NCBI RefSeq assembly: GCF_008386395.1
Contig: NZ_CP043762.1
Location: 62,001 to 126,000 of the forward strand
Reading direction: 5' to 3'
Source: Paenibacillus sp. 37
GTDB lineage: Bacteria; Bacillota; Bacilli; Paenibacillales; Paenibacillaceae
Length of the DNA stretch: 64,000 nt
This document shows, in pieces, positions 52,755 through 64,000 of the stretch; the first letter of the stretch is position 1, and each line of letters starts with the position of its first letter. Made by a program: the position numbers and the translations under genes. The notes beneath the pieces are model-generated. The model was given only the letters and a program-made list of their open reading frames with translations, had not been told where the DNA came from and ran no database searches.

Positions 52755-52800
52755 ATGGGGTGCTCCTCGTAATCTTGATGACGATGGAGACGCCCCATGC
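52755..52800 (-). terminator. Terminator of the NRPS operon
   Basis: CATGGGGCG-TCTCC pairs with GGAG-CACCCCATG, followed on the minus strand by TTTCTATTT. 57 bases past the stop codon; the exporter end converges from the other side. Confidence 0.65.
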
Positions 52801-52856
52801 TTTATCTACCTTATTCCCGCTTTAAATTGTCTGAAAGAATGCCACTTACTTTAATC

Positions 52857-55800
52857 TTATAACTTTTCTAAAGTTTTGAGACTTACATTTTCAGCAATCT
52901 TGCGTACAGAAGGATACTTGAAAACCATCGAATCCTCTATTGTAATATTTTGTTGTTCCAATTTAATCTCGACATGAATAGCGTTAATGGAGTTCCCACC
53001 AATTTCAAAGAAATCATCTTCTACTCCAAAATCAGATTTCCCTAAAACTTCAGTCCATATGTCATAAACCAACGTTTCCAACTTACCTAAAGGTTCAGAC
53101 GACTCCTGGTCGGGATGCAACTGAACTTCAATCGGAACTTCCTTAAGTTTTCTTCGATCAATCTTTCCATTAGCATTTAATGGCATCGCTTCGACCACAA
53201 CATATTGGGCAGGAATCATGTAAGTAGGAAGAATGTTTTGAAGATATTTCTGGATTACTTTAGCAGAAATGTCTTGCTTAATAACCAAATAAGCAACCAA
53301 CATCTCCATACCTTCTCCGCTAGGATCTGTATTTACAATTACTGCAGTATTTATAACCGATTCATGACGCAACAGAACCGCTTCAATCTCTGACAGTTCA
53401 ATTCGATAACCCCTAATTTTCACTTGATTATCGGCACGTCCAATGTAATCAAGATTTCCGTCGGGCAGCCAACGTGCTAAATCACCCGTTTTGTACATCC
53501 GAGCGCCAGGGTTAAAAGGATTTTGAACAAACGCCTTAGCGGTAAGGTCCTCACGGTTCCAATACCCCCTTGCTAAACCGGCCCCAGCTATGCACAACTC
53601 CCCAACAATCCCTATTGGCTGCAACCTCTCTTCTTCATTCAGAATATAAATCTGAGAATTGATAATTGGTTTGCCTATGGATATGTGACTTCCATCTGTC
53701 AATTCTTGCACAGTGGACCAAACTGTGGTTTCAGTCGGTCCATACATATTGTAGATTCTAGCTGAAGTTACTTGAGACAAGCGGTTCAGAAGCGTTGGAG
53801 GTAGTGCTTCCCCACCAAGCAATATGGCCGATAAATTGCTAAAGCAATGACCAACTCCTGCATCCAATAATAGTCTTAGCCGCGACGGAGTTAGTTGGAT
53901 GATGTCAGCGTATTGCGACGAAACTAATTCACTTAATACCTTTGGACTTTGGATTTCGTCTTCCGTCGCCAGTACTACTGTTGCCCCCAACATCAGTGGA
54001 AGAAGACTTTCTAAAACAAAAATATCAAAGGATACAGTGGTTAAGCTCAATACAGTACTTTCTGAAGAAATTGGTAAGCGATCTCTCATTCCTTCACAGA
54101 AGTTCTTCAGACCTCGATGTTCAAGCATGACTCCTTTGGGACGACCAGTTGACCCTGATGTATAAATCACATAAGCTAGATCGCCTGCTTCAGGATAATT
54201 GGAAAGTTCAATGTTGTCTTCCCGTAAATCTTCATCATAATGTACAGCAATTTCTATTTGGTGAATTGACTCACTGATATAACCTGAAAGACTACCATCA
54301 GTCACTATGAAACGAGCATTACAATCTTCCAACATGTATTGAATCCGATCCTCTGGATGTTCCGGATCAATCGGAACATAGGCTGCACCTGCCTTCAGAA
54401 TCCCCAACATGCCAGAAAGCAGTTCAATAGATCGTTTGGAAACTAAACCAACTAAGGATTGTTTCTCTAGCCCCTGTTCCAAAAGCAATCTTGCAATTCG
54501 ATTCGCATGTCGATTCACTTCTCGATAAGTCCAGGAAGTTTTACCACATATGATGGCTGTCTTATCCGGGGTCAATTCAACGTACTTTTCAAACTGTACC
54601 AGGATAGTTTCATCTTTTTCAAAATAAACTTCAGTATTATTGAAAGTCTCCAATAACTGTCTGCGCTCATTTGAACTAACTAAGTCCACATCAGCCAGTT
54701 TAATAGATGGATTTGATGCAATCTGAATTAAGAGTAATCGCCAATGTTCTGCGAATCGTTCCATTGTAGCCCGCTCAAATAATCTACTTGCATATTCAAC
54801 ACCAACTTCAATGCCATCCTTGATCTCTGTCACTTGCATTGAAAGATCTAACTTCGCTACACTTTCTGGCAAAGGAAGCATTTCGTATTCCAAATTTCCT
54901 ATTAAGTTAGTTGAGACTTCCAAGTTCTGCATAGAGAACAAAACATCGAACAACGGATTTCGGCTTAAATCCCTTTTTAGATCTAATTGCTCAACTAATC
55001 TTTCAAACGGATAGTCTTGGTGTTCAAATGCTTTTATGGTGTCACTTTTAACTTCACTTAAGAAGTCGAGGAACGATTTCTCCTTATTCGGACGTCCTCG
55101 TAACGCTAGGGTGTTGATGAAAACCCCAAACATATCATGAACATCAGCATGATTTCGCCCAGCAATTGGAGTCCCTACAATAATGTCATCTTGACCGCTA
55201 TATTTCCCTAACAACACTTGGAAAGCGGCAAGTAATACCATATATAGTGTACTTCCAGTCTCTGTAGCAAGCTTGTTAAGTCCATCAGATAATTCCTGGT
55301 TCAGATGAAATAATAAACTATCACCTTCGAAGCTCTGTTTGGCAGTTCTAGGATAATCAGTAGGAAAACTTAATACAGGTAATTCTCCACTAAAGGTATC
55401 CAGCCAGAAAGTCTCTTGGTGCTGTATACGTTTAGCGGATAGTTGCTTTTGTTCCCACACTGCATAATCCTTGTAACCTATCTCCAGTGTTTCCAATGTG
55501 GATCCCTCATAGTATCTAGAAAGATCTTTCCAGAATATCTGCATAGAAGTACCGTCTGAAATGATATGGTGCATATCAATGAGAAGAACAAATTCCGCTT
55601 CTTTGCATTGAAGTAGTCTCGCTCTAATTAATGGAGCTTCATTCAGTTCAAATGGATGGATGAAGCCAAACATACTTTCATAGATTTGTTTCTCCAGTGT
55701 CTGATTGTCCCCTTGGAAACGAAGATCTCTTTTTTCCAAGTAGAATGGTACTTTTTCATGAATTCGTTGTACAGGCTGATCGTCCAACCATTCAAATGAC

Positions 55801-58800
55801 GTTCGTAAAATTTCATGGCGTTCAATAACCCGGAGTATAGCATGTTCCAATTGGTCAGGCTTCAACTCCCCATAGAGCCTCACAGCCACAGGCATGTTGT
55901 AGGTTGTTTGCTTGCCCTCCATCTTATTTAAAACGAGCATCCTTTTTTGAGTTGAAGAAACCGGGTACACTTCTTTATGCTCACTACGAGAGATTGGTTC
56001 GTAAGCAACTTCTATCGAATGACTAGCAATATCCGCCAAGGTCTCTAATACAGGATTTTTAAAAATCACTTGAAGTGTTAATTCGACCTTTAGTTTAGCA
56101 CGAACAAGTTGAATTAAATTCATTGCCTTCAGTGAATGTCCACCAAGCTCAAAGAAGTGATCGTCGATGCTGACTTGGCTGACTCCCAGCACTTCCTGCC
56201 AAATTTCCACCATGTCTTCTTCCATTTGAGTTCTTGGTGCCACATAAGATGTTCTTGCTGCCTTCGCCTCTTCCGGCTCCGGCAGTGCCTTTTTATCTAC
56301 CTTTCCATTTGGCGTCAGCGGTAACTGGCTCATAATTATAATTTGGCTAGGCACCATATATTCAGGCAGGATTCTCAGTAAACCACTTCTCAGTTGTGAG
56401 CCGGTTGTTTTCTCTTCTACGGGTACGCAATATGCACACAAGTATACTTGCTCGTCCTGATCTTTCCGTGGCACAACCACGGCCTCACGCACACCATCCA
56501 TCTGGTCCAGCGCAGCTTCGATTTCACCAATCTCAATACGGTACCCTCGAATTTTTAACTGCTCATCTTTCCGACCAAGGTACTCCAGTGTTCCATCCGG
56601 CAACCAACGTGCCAAGTCTCCGGTCTTATACATTCGTTCCCCAGGTCTATCTGGGTGAGCTACAAATTTCTCTGCCGTGAGCTCTGCTCGATTTAGATAC
56701 CCGCGAGCAAGACCCATCCCGGCTATACACAGTTCCCCGGCAACGCCAATGGGTTGCATCCGTCCAGCCTCATCCATGATATAAATTTCCGTATTATCGA
56801 TGGGACCACCAATCGGTACAGATCCTTGCGTTTGACCAGCCGGTCTCTGCCACATGGTTGCACATACTGTACTTTCGGTAGGTCCATAGGCATTAATATA
56901 AGTGATTCCTTTGGTGTGCTCCAATAAGCTTTCAGTCGCAGCGGATCCCGCTGTAATCAGCATCCGCAGTTTAGGTAGGAGTTGAACATCAACATACAGT
57001 GCAAATCCTGGTGGTAATGTCGCTATCGTCACCTCTTTCTCCGCCATCCACTGTGTCAGTTCCCATGCATCCCGTACCGTTTCACGGTCTGGCATACATA
57101 ACACAGCGCCTAATAGCACGCTTTGGGTGATCTCCCACACCGATGCATCAAAGGAAATGCTCGCGAATTGAAGGATATGATCTGAAGAAGTGATATTCAT
57201 TCGATTACAGAACATTTGTCTTAAGTTCGCAACACCTCGATGCTCTACCATCACACCTTTTGGCTTTCCAGTCGATCCTGATGTATAGATAACATAAGCG
57301 ATATCTCCAGCTGCATTCGTTCGCATCGGATTGACTACTTCTTCCGCTTCTTCGGCCAATGCTTCCATACAAACGCTGCTCACACCATGCTGAGTGACCC
57401 GTTCTTCAAGATGGCTTTGCGTCAACACCACGTCCACGCCACTATCCATCAGCATATAGGCAATGCGTTCTTCTGGATAATCAGGATCCAGCGGAACGTA
57501 AGCCCCTCCTGCTTTCCAAACCCCTAGAATTCCTGCAATCAACTCAACCGACCGATCTGCCATAATGCCGACGAGACGTCCTGCGCCAATGCCCGTTGCT
57601 TGCAAATGCCAAGCCACTCGATTCGCCAACCGATTCAATTCATCATACGTCCAACAAGTTTCATTGAAGATCAGTGCGGTTGCTTCCGGTCTTTCTGCCA
57701 CCTGTTCTTCAAACCAGTCTGCTGCCGTTTTCTCGATATCTAACGGAACTTCTGTGCGATTAAATCGATGTAGCTCTTCCCGTTCAGGCTCGGATATCAT
57801 TTCGATGGCTCCAATAGTTAACTCCATTCCGAATGCAATCTCCCGAAGGAGTTTCAACCAGTGATCTCCCATCCGCTGTGCGGTCGTTCGATCAAATAGC
57901 TGACTTGCATATTCTAAACTAAAGACAATTCCCACTTTATTTACAACTGCCTCTATCGATAGGTCAAACTTGGCTACAGGGAATTCAATCTCTAGCGGAG
58001 TGACCTCTTCTTCTACTAGGTTCCAACCGCCCGAAGTTGTATTGTCCTGCATTGCAAATAAAGCATCAAACAGAGGGTTTCGGCTCGCATCCCGTCTAAC
58101 TTCCAGCTTTTCTACCAACCGATCAAAGGCGTACTCCTGATTTTCATAGGCTTGCAACAATGTTGTCTTCACTTCCGACAAGAACGCAGTGAACGTTTTC
58201 TCTCTTGTTGGTGCTCCCCGCAGAGCTAGCGTGTTTACGAACATGCCTAACATCTGTTCCGTATCAGCGTGACGACGCCCAGCAATCGGTGTACCCACCA
58301 CGATATCCTCTTGACCACTGTAGCGGGTTAACCACACTTGGAACGCTGCCATGAGTAGCATGTACAGTGTACTGCCACTCTCTGCTGCCAGTTCTTGCAG
58401 TCGATCTGTTGTTTCTTTTTCCAATTCAAATGTGATCCGGTCACCTTCAAAGCTTTGCACCAGTGGACGCGGTCGATCAAGAGGAAGTTCCAATATGGGA
58501 AGCTCTCCGGATAATTGATCCAGCCAGTAAGATTCCTGATCTTTCATGGACTCACTATCCATTTGTGCCTGTTCCCACGACGCGTAATCCTTGTAGCTCA
58601 GCTCTAGCGGTTCTAGAGTTTCGCCCCTATACATCCGGGACAGTTCATCCCAAAATATTGCCGTAGATACTCCATCTGAAATAATATGGTGCATGTCCAT
58701 CACTAATACATAATCCGACTGCCCCTGTTCCGCAAGCCAAGTTCGCATGAGTGGAGCTTGTTGTAAATCGAATGGCTGGATGAGTTCACTCAGTTTCTGA

Positions 58801-61800
58801 CGCAGGGAACTCCCTAACTTCTCGCTGGCCTCCAACTGCCCGAGCCGCTCTAACCGGTACGGGACGTTCTCATGGATGATCTGCAGCGGCTCGCCGTCGA
58901 CCCATGTAAATGAAGTACGCAAAGCTTCGTGTCTTTCGACCATCCTTTGAAGGGCAGTTTCGAGTTTCTCCACATCCAGGTCACCCTGAAGCCGAACCGC
59001 CATAGGCATGTTATAACTTGTCTGTTTCTCACCAATTTGATTGAGAATCAGCAATCGGCGCTGGGCAGATGATACAGGATATGCCGTTTTAGGCGCTAAC
59101 GGTTGAATGGGCTCAAACCGACTCTGAGCTGCTCGCGCTGCATATTGAGCTAAATCATGGAGAATCGGGGTATTGAATATCTGTCGAAGAGGCATCTCGA
59201 TCTGCAATTGTTTTTGAAGGGCTGACACTAAAGCCATCGCTTTTAATGAATGTCCGCCTAACTCAAAGAAATGATCATAGATGCTGATCCGTCCTCTCTC
59301 CAACACATCCTGCCAAACCTGAACCATCTTGGTTTCCCATTCATCACGCGGTGCAGCATAAGCCTTTCCACTGGCCATCACATCTAAGGGCTCTGGCAGA
59401 GCTTTGCGGTCCACTTTTCCATTAGGTGTAAGCGGAAGTTGCTCAATTGCAACAAACCTTTCGGGAATCATGTAATCCGGTAGAGTTTCCTGCAAGCCAC
59501 TGCGCAGGATACTCAAATTAAGGGATATTGTTTCAGAATTCATAACTACATAGGCTGCTAAGTATGGTTGGCCTTCCTTATCACTTTGTACCGCCACGAA
59601 TGCATCCTGTACCCCTGGCAAGTGTTGTAAATTACTTTCAATCTCACCAGTTTCAATACGGTAGCCTCGAATCTTCACCTGATGATCAACCCGTCCCATG
59701 TATTCCACATTCCCATTCGGTAACCACCGGGCTAAATCGCCTGTCTTGTACATCCGCTCTGCCGGTTTGTATGGATGCTGAACGAATTTCTCTGCGGTGA
59801 GATCTGCTCGATGGAGATAACCTCTCGCTAAACCTGCCCCAGTAATACATAGTTCTCCAGCTACTCCAATAGGTTGTTGTTGTCCCCAGCGGTTCATGAT
59901 GAAAATCTCCGTATTGGCAATCGGTTTGCCAATAGAAATAGCATCGTTTTGTACAGATGTACATTCATAATACAAAGCACAAACCGTTGCTTCCGTAGGT
60001 CCATATGAATTCACAACCATGGATTTGTCCATAAGCGTTCCAAAATGATGTGCTTTTAAGACATCTCCTCCGGATACGAATGCCCTAATCTGATGATGTA
60101 CGTTCTCCAAGCTTCGGTTTAATTCATTCAACAAGTGAGGGGAACAAGAAACCATTGTGACTCGGTTCAACACCATAAGTTCTACTAGTTTTCTTGATTC
60201 CAATACCGTATCTTTATCCGAAATGAATAACGTACCACCATTAACTAACACCGGGAATATCTCTTCCAATGAAGTATCAAAAGCATAAGAAGCTTGCTGC
60301 AACATACAGTCACGTGCGCTAACATCAAAATACTCCGAAAACGTGTTGATATAATGGGACAAACTACGATGTTCGACCATTACCCCTTTAGGCAAACCTG
60401 TAGATCCAGATGTATAGATAACATAGGCCAAGCTCTCAGGCAGGATTGTTGGCAGAGAGTTTTCAGGCTCTTCTTCACTAGGTTCCGTTTCCGTTTCAAG
60501 CTGGTCTAATGCAATAAGGTTTGTCTCATCTTCAAACAATCCCTCTTGTATTAGACGAGCTTGGGTAAGAACAACCTTAACCCCACTATCTTTAATCATG
60601 TAGCGAATCCGATCTTGAGGATAATCAGGGTCAATGGGAACATAAGCTCCTCCAGCCTTCCAGATTCCCAAGATACCGGCTATCATCAATTCAGAACGTT
60701 CTAATAAAAGACCTACCAACGTTTCTGGTCCAACCTTTACACTTCTCAAGTAATTTGCAATTCGATTTGCTGCGTCGTTCAATTGCTTATACGTGATTAC
60801 TTTATCCTCAAAAAGTATGGCTGTATGCTCAGGTGACTTTACAACTTGTTCCTCAAACCACTCAGGAATAGATTTCATTGAATCGAGGGGGGTTACGTTC
60901 CCTTTACCCCAATTATTCAGAACTATCTTTTCCTTTTCTGGCAACAATTCAAATTTGTATAGAAGCTCATCAGGTTGATCAACTATTTGTTCAGCTAGTT
61001 GAGTAAAATGTTGGGCGATTCGTTGTATCATCATAGAGTCATACATCTTCGCGTTAAAATTGAACTTAAATCCGAGTGATTTCCCAGGTAGGACCGTTAA
61101 ATCAAATCCGTAGCTTGTCCGTTCCATTACTTCGGCACCTGTAATAACTGCAGTACGTGTCTCGTCTTGCTTCATTTTTTCGTCGATCGGATAATTTTCA
61201 AATACCATAATATGATCGAACAATTCTTGCTTCAAGGCAGATTCTGCTTGAATCTCATATAAAGGATAGTAGCTATAAGTTTCTGACTCTAGAACAGCAT
61301 GTTGAAGTCGTTTAAGCAAATGAATGGCCGTGTCGCCTTCTGAACTCTGGACCCGTACGGGGACTGTGTTAATAAACAGTCCCATCATACGCTCGACGCC
61401 TTCTAAATTCGAAGGCCTGCCTGAAACAACAGCACCAAAAACTACATCATCGGTACCATTATAACGTTGTAACAACACACCCCATAATACTTGTAGTAAG
61501 GTATTCATGGTGGCTCCATTGATTCTAGCAAGCTCCTGTAATCTACCAGTCAAATTTTCATTAAAGCTAAAATTGAAACACTGGTGGTCATACAGTTCCC
61601 CAGTAACATTAGATTTTCGTAGGGGGAGCTCCGCTTTGTCTTCATAGCCCGCAATAAGCTCTCTCCAATACTTACGTGCTCTTTCTTTGTCTTGTTTTTC
61701 CAACCACTGTATATATACGTGGTATGGAACGACAGGATCAAGTTTAGGTTTTTGCCCTTTAAGTGTCGCCTCGTAAATCTCAAACCATTCACCGAAGAAT

Positions 61801-62252
61801 AAACTAATACACCAGCCATCTAGCAATATATGATGGAAAGTCCATACTAAGTTAAACGACTCGGGTTCCGTCTGGAATAACTTCAATCGAATTAATGGAT
61901 CTTTGGCCATGTCAAAAGGCGCACATCGATCCTCTGCTTTATAAGACCGAATTTCCTCTTCCTGATCTTCAGTATTCATATTCGATAAATCATGAAACGA
62001 AATCTGGATCTCTCTCTGCTCACGTACAATTTGCCTTGGTTTTTGAAGATCAGTATGAACGAAAGAAGTTCGCAGAATATCGTGCCGCTGCACAAGTTCG
62101 TCCAGACTTCTCTGAAAATAAGGAATATTTAAAGTTCCCTTGATGGTAAAGGATGCCTGTTCATGATACGCATCGTCTTTCTTTTCCATGATGGAATGGA
62201 ATAGCATGCCCTCTTGCATGGGTGTCAACGGATATATTTTTTTAATTTTCAA
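52857..62252 (-). CDS. Trimodular NRPS: C-A(Lys-like)-T, C-A(Phe)-T, C-A(Gly)-T, no thioesterase
   Basis: 3,131 residues from TTG 62252 with GGAGGGG upstream. Module 1 (1-1040): condensation domain with HHILLDG, probably D-L type because an epimerase precedes it; adenylation code read as D-T-E-S-V-G-S-V-C-K, close to lysine codes; carrier Ser in [10 protein letters not shown]. Module 2 (1050-2080): HHIISDG, code D-A-W-T-I-A-A-V-C-K, phenylalanine type. Module 3 (2090-3131): HHIISDG, code D-I-L-Q-L-G-M-V-W-K, glycine type; carrier motif [10 protein letters not shown]. The protein ends right after the third carrier domain, without TE, reductase or terminal condensation domain. 16 bases follow the upstream NRPS gene. 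Codes are by manual alignment to GrsA. Confidence 0.92.
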   Translation of the reverse strand: MKIKKIYPLTPMQEGMLFHSIMEKKDDAYHEQASFTIKGTLNIPYFQRSLDELVQRHDILRTSFVHTDLQKPRQIVREQREIQISFHDLSNMNTEDQEEEIRSYKAEDRCAPFDMAKDPLIRLKLFQTEPESFNLVWTFHHILLDGWCISLFFGEWFEIYEATLKGQKPKLDPVVPYHVYIQWLEKQDKERARKYWRELIAGYEDKAELPLRKSNVTGELYDHQCFNFSFNENLTGRLQELARINGATMNTLLQVLWGVLLQRYNGTDDVVFGAVVSGRPSNLEGVERMMGLFINTVPVRVQSSEGDTAIHLLKRLQHAVLESETYSYYPLYEIQAESALKQELFDHIMVFENYPIDEKMKQDETRTAVITGAEVMERTSYGFDLTVLPGKSLGFKFNFNAKMYDSMMIQRIAQHFTQLAEQIVDQPDELLYKFELLPEKEKIVLNNWGKGNVTPLDSMKSIPEWFEEQVVKSPEHTAILFEDKVITYKQLNDAANRIANYLRSVKVGPETLVGLLLERSELMIAGILGIWKAGGAYVPIDPDYPQDRIRYMIKDSGVKVVLTQARLIQEGLFEDETNLIALDQLETETEPSEEEPENSLPTILPESLAYVIYTSGSTGLPKGVMVEHRSLSHYINTFSEYFDVSARDCMLQQASYAFDTSLEEIFPVLVNGGTLFISDKDTVLESRKLVELMVLNRVTMVSCSPHLLNELNRSLENVHHQIRAFVSGGDVLKAHHFGTLMDKSMVVNSYGPTEATVCALYYECTSVQNDAISIGKPIANTEIFIMNRWGQQQPIGVAGELCITGAGLARGYLHRADLTAEKFVQHPYKPAERMYKTGDLARWLPNGNVEYMGRVDHQVKIRGYRIETGEIESNLQHLPGVQDAFVAVQSDKEGQPYLAAYVVMNSETISLNLSILRSGLQETLPDYMIPERFVAIEQLPLTPNGKVDRKALPEPLDVMASGKAYAAPRDEWETKMVQVWQDVLERGRISIYDHFFELGGHSLKAMALVSALQKQLQIEMPLRQIFNTPILHDLAQYAARAAQSRFEPIQPLAPKTAYPVSSAQRRLLILNQIGEKQTSYNMPMAVRLQGDLDVEKLETALQRMVERHEALRTSFTWVDGEPLQIIHENVPYRLERLGQLEASEKLGSSLRQKLSELIQPFDLQQAPLMRTWLAEQGQSDYVLVMDMHHIISDGVSTAIFWDELSRMYRGETLEPLELSYKDYASWEQAQMDSESMKDQESYWLDQLSGELPILELPLDRPRPLVQSFEGDRITFELEKETTDRLQELAAESGSTLYMLLMAAFQVWLTRYSGQEDIVVGTPIAGRRHADTEQMLGMFVNTLALRGAPTREKTFTAFLSEVKTTLLQAYENQEYAFDRLVEKLEVRRDASRNPLFDALFAMQDNTTSGGWNLVEEEVTPLEIEFPVAKFDLSIEAVVNKVGIVFSLEYASQLFDRTTAQRMGDHWLKLLREIAFGMELTIGAIEMISEPEREELHRFNRTEVPLDIEKTAADWFEEQVAERPEATALIFNETCWTYDELNRLANRVAWHLQATGIGAGRLVGIMADRSVELIAGILGVWKAGGAYVPLDPDYPEERIAYMLMDSGVDVVLTQSHLEERVTQHGVSSVCMEALAEEAEEVVNPMRTNAAGDIAYVIYTSGSTGKPKGVMVEHRGVANLRQMFCNRMNITSSDHILQFASISFDASVWEITQSVLLGAVLCMPDRETVRDAWELTQWMAEKEVTIATLPPGFALYVDVQLLPKLRMLITAGSAATESLLEHTKGITYINAYGPTESTVCATMWQRPAGQTQGSVPIGGPIDNTEIYIMDEAGRMQPIGVAGELCIAGMGLARGYLNRAELTAEKFVAHPDRPGERMYKTGDLARWLPDGTLEYLGRKDEQLKIRGYRIEIGEIEAALDQMDGVREAVVVPRKDQDEQVYLCAYCVPVEEKTTGSQLRSGLLRILPEYMVPSQIIIMSQLPLTPNGKVDKKALPEPEEAKAARTSYVAPRTQMEEDMVEIWQEVLGVSQVSIDDHFFELGGHSLKAMNLIQLVRAKLKVELTLQVIFKNPVLETLADIASHSIEVAYEPISRSEHKEVYPVSSTQKRMLVLNKMEGKQTTYNMPVAVRLYGELKPDQLEHAILRVIERHEILRTSFEWLDDQPVQRIHEKVPFYLEKRDLRFQGDNQTLEKQIYESMFGFIHPFELNEAPLIRARLLQCKEAEFVLLIDMHHIISDGTSMQIFWKDLSRYYEGSTLETLEIGYKDYAVWEQKQLSAKRIQHQETFWLDTFSGELPVLSFPTDYPRTAKQSFEGDSLLFHLNQELSDGLNKLATETGSTLYMVLLAAFQVLLGKYSGQDDIIVGTPIAGRNHADVHDMFGVFINTLALRGRPNKEKSFLDFLSEVKSDTIKAFEHQDYPFERLVEQLDLKRDLSRNPLFDVLFSMQNLEVSTNLIGNLEYEMLPLPESVAKLDLSMQVTEIKDGIEVGVEYASRLFERATMERFAEHWRLLLIQIASNPSIKLADVDLVSSNERRQLLETFNNTEVYFEKDETILVQFEKYVELTPDKTAIICGKTSWTYREVNRHANRIARLLLEQGLEKQSLVGLVSKRSIELLSGMLGILKAGAAYVPIDPEHPEDRIQYMLEDCNARFIVTDGSLSGYISESIHQIEIAVHYDEDLREDNIELSNYPEAGDLAYVIYTSGSTGRPKGVMLEHRGLKNFCEGMRDRLPISSESTVLSLTTVSFDIFVLESLLPLMLGATVVLATEDEIQSPKVLSELVSSQYADIIQLTPSRLRLLLDAGVGHCFSNLSAILLGGEALPPTLLNRLSQVTSARIYNMYGPTETTVWSTVQELTDGSHISIGKPIINSQIYILNEEERLQPIGIVGELCIAGAGLARGYWNREDLTAKAFVQNPFNPGARMYKTGDLARWLPDGNLDYIGRADNQVKIRGYRIELSEIEAVLLRHESVINTAVIVNTDPSGEGMEMLVAYLVIKQDISAKVIQKYLQNILPTYMIPAQYVVVEAMPLNANGKIDRRKLKEVPIEVQLHPDQESSEPLGKLETLVYDIWTEVLGKSDFGVEDDFFEIGGNSINAIHVEIKLEQQNITIEDSMVFKYPSVRKIAENVSLKTLEKL

Positions 62253-62268
62253 GATAGCCCCTCCGCTT

Positions 62269-64000
62269 TTAAAGTTGTTTTAACAGGCTGTCGAGCTCTT
62301 CAAGTGACAATTCGCTATCACCGTAATCGCTAGGAGTAAACTCAGATTCTTCTAAATTTGTACAATGATTGATCAAAGAACGCAGTTGGTTCAAATACTC
62401 TTCTACTAGAAGCTGAATACTCTCTTTGTCATGTTCAGTTTTCAGGTAATTTAGTTGGATTGTAAATTCCCCTTGTTCTACCAAACACACGATATCTAAT
62501 TGAAAACTCTTAGCATTAGATCCAGCTATAGTACTTCCAGATCCGTAAGGAGATAAGCTATATTCTGTTCCGTAATCTGTATCGAACTGACCCAAATAGT
62601 TAAAACTGATACCAGGGAGTGGTGTTTCTTGCAATTCTGCGCAGGCTCTATCTTCACTCAGATATTTCAGAATCCCAAAACCAATACCTCTTTTAGGAAC
62701 TTTTCTTAGCATCTCCTTCGTTTCCTTAATCTGTTCCGCCCAGCCGAGATATTCTGAGGTTAGAGAAACTGGAAACATAGATGTAAACCATCCAACTGTA
62801 CGAGTTACTTGAACCTGATTATCTATTTCTTCTCTTCCATGCCCTTCCATGGTGATCCCTAATGTTGTTTGACCATTCCATTGTTTCATGGCTCGAGCAA
62901 GGGCACTGAGAAGTAAATCATTCATTTCAGTATGGTAAGCTTTATGTGCTTCAGTTAATAATGTCTTCGTTTCTACAGAAGTTAGGCTAGCCATAACCAT
63001 ATCAGATTCCATCCATGTACCAACCGTTTGCTCCTGATTTGAGGCTTGGCAACGATTCAATATATTCTTCCAATATTCAATCTCACCAACTAGTTCATGA
63101 CTTTTTGCATATTTTTGCAAAGCAACCGACCATTCCTGGAATGAATCGGTTTTCCCTGAGGACTCAGGTAACGATCCCTCTGCTAACTGCTTATAAACTA
63201 CCGATAAATCTTCCATAAGAATGCGCCACGAAACGCCATCTATAACCAAATGATGTGCGATCAATAAGAGATGATCGCCTTCTTCCGTTTGAAATAGTCC
63301 TGCATGGAACAACGGTGCTTTATCCAAGTAAAATGAAGCCTGCAACCTTTCAGCTTCCTCTTGAATAAATAATTCTGGATCGGGTTCACCTTTTACATCT
63401 ACAACTGTCAGGATTTTTTCAACATTAAAATCCGCTTCATATCTTTGTACTACCTGTCCTGCCTCTTCGTGAAAACTCAAACGAAGCGAATCATGGTGTT
63501 GGACTAAGTACGTTAATGCCTTTTCAAGAAGATCAGGCTGATATCCATCTTTCCGATAGAGCATCATGGCTTGGTTCCAATGTTCAGGCTTAACAAACTC
63601 TTGTTCAAAGAACCATTGTTGTATCGGAGTATGTTGAACCTCCCCACTTACTTGTGCTGACTCAGCTTTGATTTCCAAAGGCTTTATGCAAGCTACTACG
63701 TCACAAAGGATTGGATTTTGAAAAAGTTGTTTTACTTCTAGTTTCATTTTCGCCTTGTATAATCTAGCGCATATCTGAATTGCCTTGATTGAATCCCCTC
63801 CGAGTTGGAAGAAATGATCATGAATACCGATCTTTTTGTAACCCAACACATCCTGCCAAACTGTAGACAATATCGTTTCTACTTCATTCCGTGGCGCCTC
63901 ATATTCGCGTCCTGTGTCTGTTGTTTCTTCCGGTTCTGGTAATGCTCTGCGGTCTACTTTGCCATTTAACGTGAGAGGGAATCGATCCATTATGCAAAAT
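62269..64000 (-). CDS. NRPS end module: (A)-T-epimerase with donor docking tail (partial)
   Basis: The frame is open to the right edge; the visible part starts at the A10 motif ([19 protein letters not shown]). A carrier domain with the epimerase-type signature [12 protein letters not shown] follows, then a complete epimerisation domain ([38 protein letters not shown]). The last 35 residues ([20 protein letters not shown]) are an acidic helix of the donor COM type that hands the D-residue to the condensation domain of the next protein. The amino acid activated lies beyond the window. Same operon as the downstream NRPS. Confidence 0.9.
   Translation of the reverse strand, partial: FCIMDRFPLTLNGKVDRRALPEPEETTDTGREYEAPRNEVETILSTVWQDVLGYKKIGIHDHFFQLGGDSIKAIQICARLYKAKMKLEVKQLFQNPILCDVVACIKPLEIKAESAQVSGEVQHTPIQQWFFEQEFVKPEHWNQAMMLYRKDGYQPDLLEKALTYLVQHHDSLRLSFHEEAGQVVQRYEADFNVEKILTVVDVKGEPDPELFIQEEAERLQASFYLDKAPLFHAGLFQTEEGDHLLLIAHHLVIDGVSWRILMEDLSVVYKQLAEGSLPESSGKTDSFQEWSVALQKYAKSHELVGEIEYWKNILNRCQASNQEQTVGTWMESDMVMASLTSVETKTLLTEAHKAYHTEMNDLLLSALARAMKQWNGQTTLGITMEGHGREEIDNQVQVTRTVGWFTSMFPVSLTSEYLGWAEQIKETKEMLRKVPKRGIGFGILKYLSEDRACAELQETPLPGISFNYLGQFDTDYGTEYSLSPYGSGSTIAGSNAKSFQLDIVCLVEQGEFTIQLNYLKTEHDKESIQLLVEEYLNQLRSLINHCTNLEESEFTPSDYGDSELSLEELDSLLKQL

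Noticed and set aside
52857..64000. Assignment of the NRPS to polymyxin, fusaricidin or tridecaptin
   Set aside because: The predicted order D-X, Lys-like, Phe, Gly and the missing terminal thioesterase do not fit those products as I recall them; upstream modules are outside the window.
1..64000. CRISPR array, tRNA or rRNA genes
   Set aside because: No regularly spaced repeat-spacer pattern and no cloverleaf or rRNA sequence was recognised on reading either strand.

Overview
The window looks like DNA from a low-GC Gram-positive spore former, most likely Paenibacillus or a close relative. This is inferred from gene content: several proteins with S-layer homology (SLH) domains, a copper-amine-oxidase-type stalk domain, an RsfA-family prespore regulator, a G5/3D cell-wall protein, AbrB-type regulators, strong GGAGG ribosome binding sites, TTG/GTG starts and a multimodular NRPS. 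No rRNA, tRNA or CRISPR array was seen. Almost everything is on the minus strand.

Layout. 1-3.4 kb: amino end of a very large secreted repeat protein running off the left edge. 4-13.5 kb: accessory genes with much decay (AbrB-like regulator, MazG-like gene, frameshifted HNH gene, two paralogous secreted proteins of which one has a broken signal peptide, a stalk-domain protein, a ruined SLH gene, an RsfA-like regulator). 14-22 kb: a row of short single genes (DsbA-like thioredoxin, lipoprotein, two hypotheticals, second AbrB-like regulator, PilZ protein, orphan histidine kinase, G5/3D wall protein, small membrane protein). 22-26.7 kb: tyrosine recombinase, an inverted-repeat-rich AT region, and an XRE / ImmA-IrrE / PIN-like three-gene unit. 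27-31 kb: SLH surface protein and a Rad52-like annealing protein with a zinc ribbon. 31-40.4 kb: a compact Gram-positive type IV secretion (conjugation) operon: VirB2-like pilin, PrgI/VirB3, TraC-like and VirB4 ATPase, VirB6-like channel, CwlT-type wall hydrolase, VirB8/TcpC-like protein and a small membrane protein. 42-49.5 kb: an IS3 remnant, a large glycine-rich toxin-like protein and an SLH repeat protein. 50-64 kb: an RHH regulator and ABC exporter facing the end of an NRPS cluster (last modules predicted X-D, Lys-like, Phe, Gly).

The most unusual signal is a family of at least twelve short 5' leaders between 3.8 and 40.5 kb. Most have a recognisable sigma-A type promoter, then a conserved TGAATA-like box, then a GAAGCAC...GTGCTTTTTTT stem-loop that is an intrinsic terminator placed just before the ribosome binding site. 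Stems differ in sequence but keep pairing, and one copy is on the opposite strand. The leaders precede unrelated genes, including the type IV secretion operon, the DsbA-like protein, the PilZ protein, an AbrB-like regulator and surface proteins. This looks like one regulon controlled by terminator read-through, or by a factor bound near the start of transcription. The leaders are absent from the NRPS/exporter part, so the window appears to join a mobile-element or plasmid-like segment to a biosynthetic segment.

Limits: homology calls are from reading motifs by eye. No relaxase, coupling protein or replication protein was found in the window, so whether this is a plasmid, an ICE or a remnant cannot be decided.
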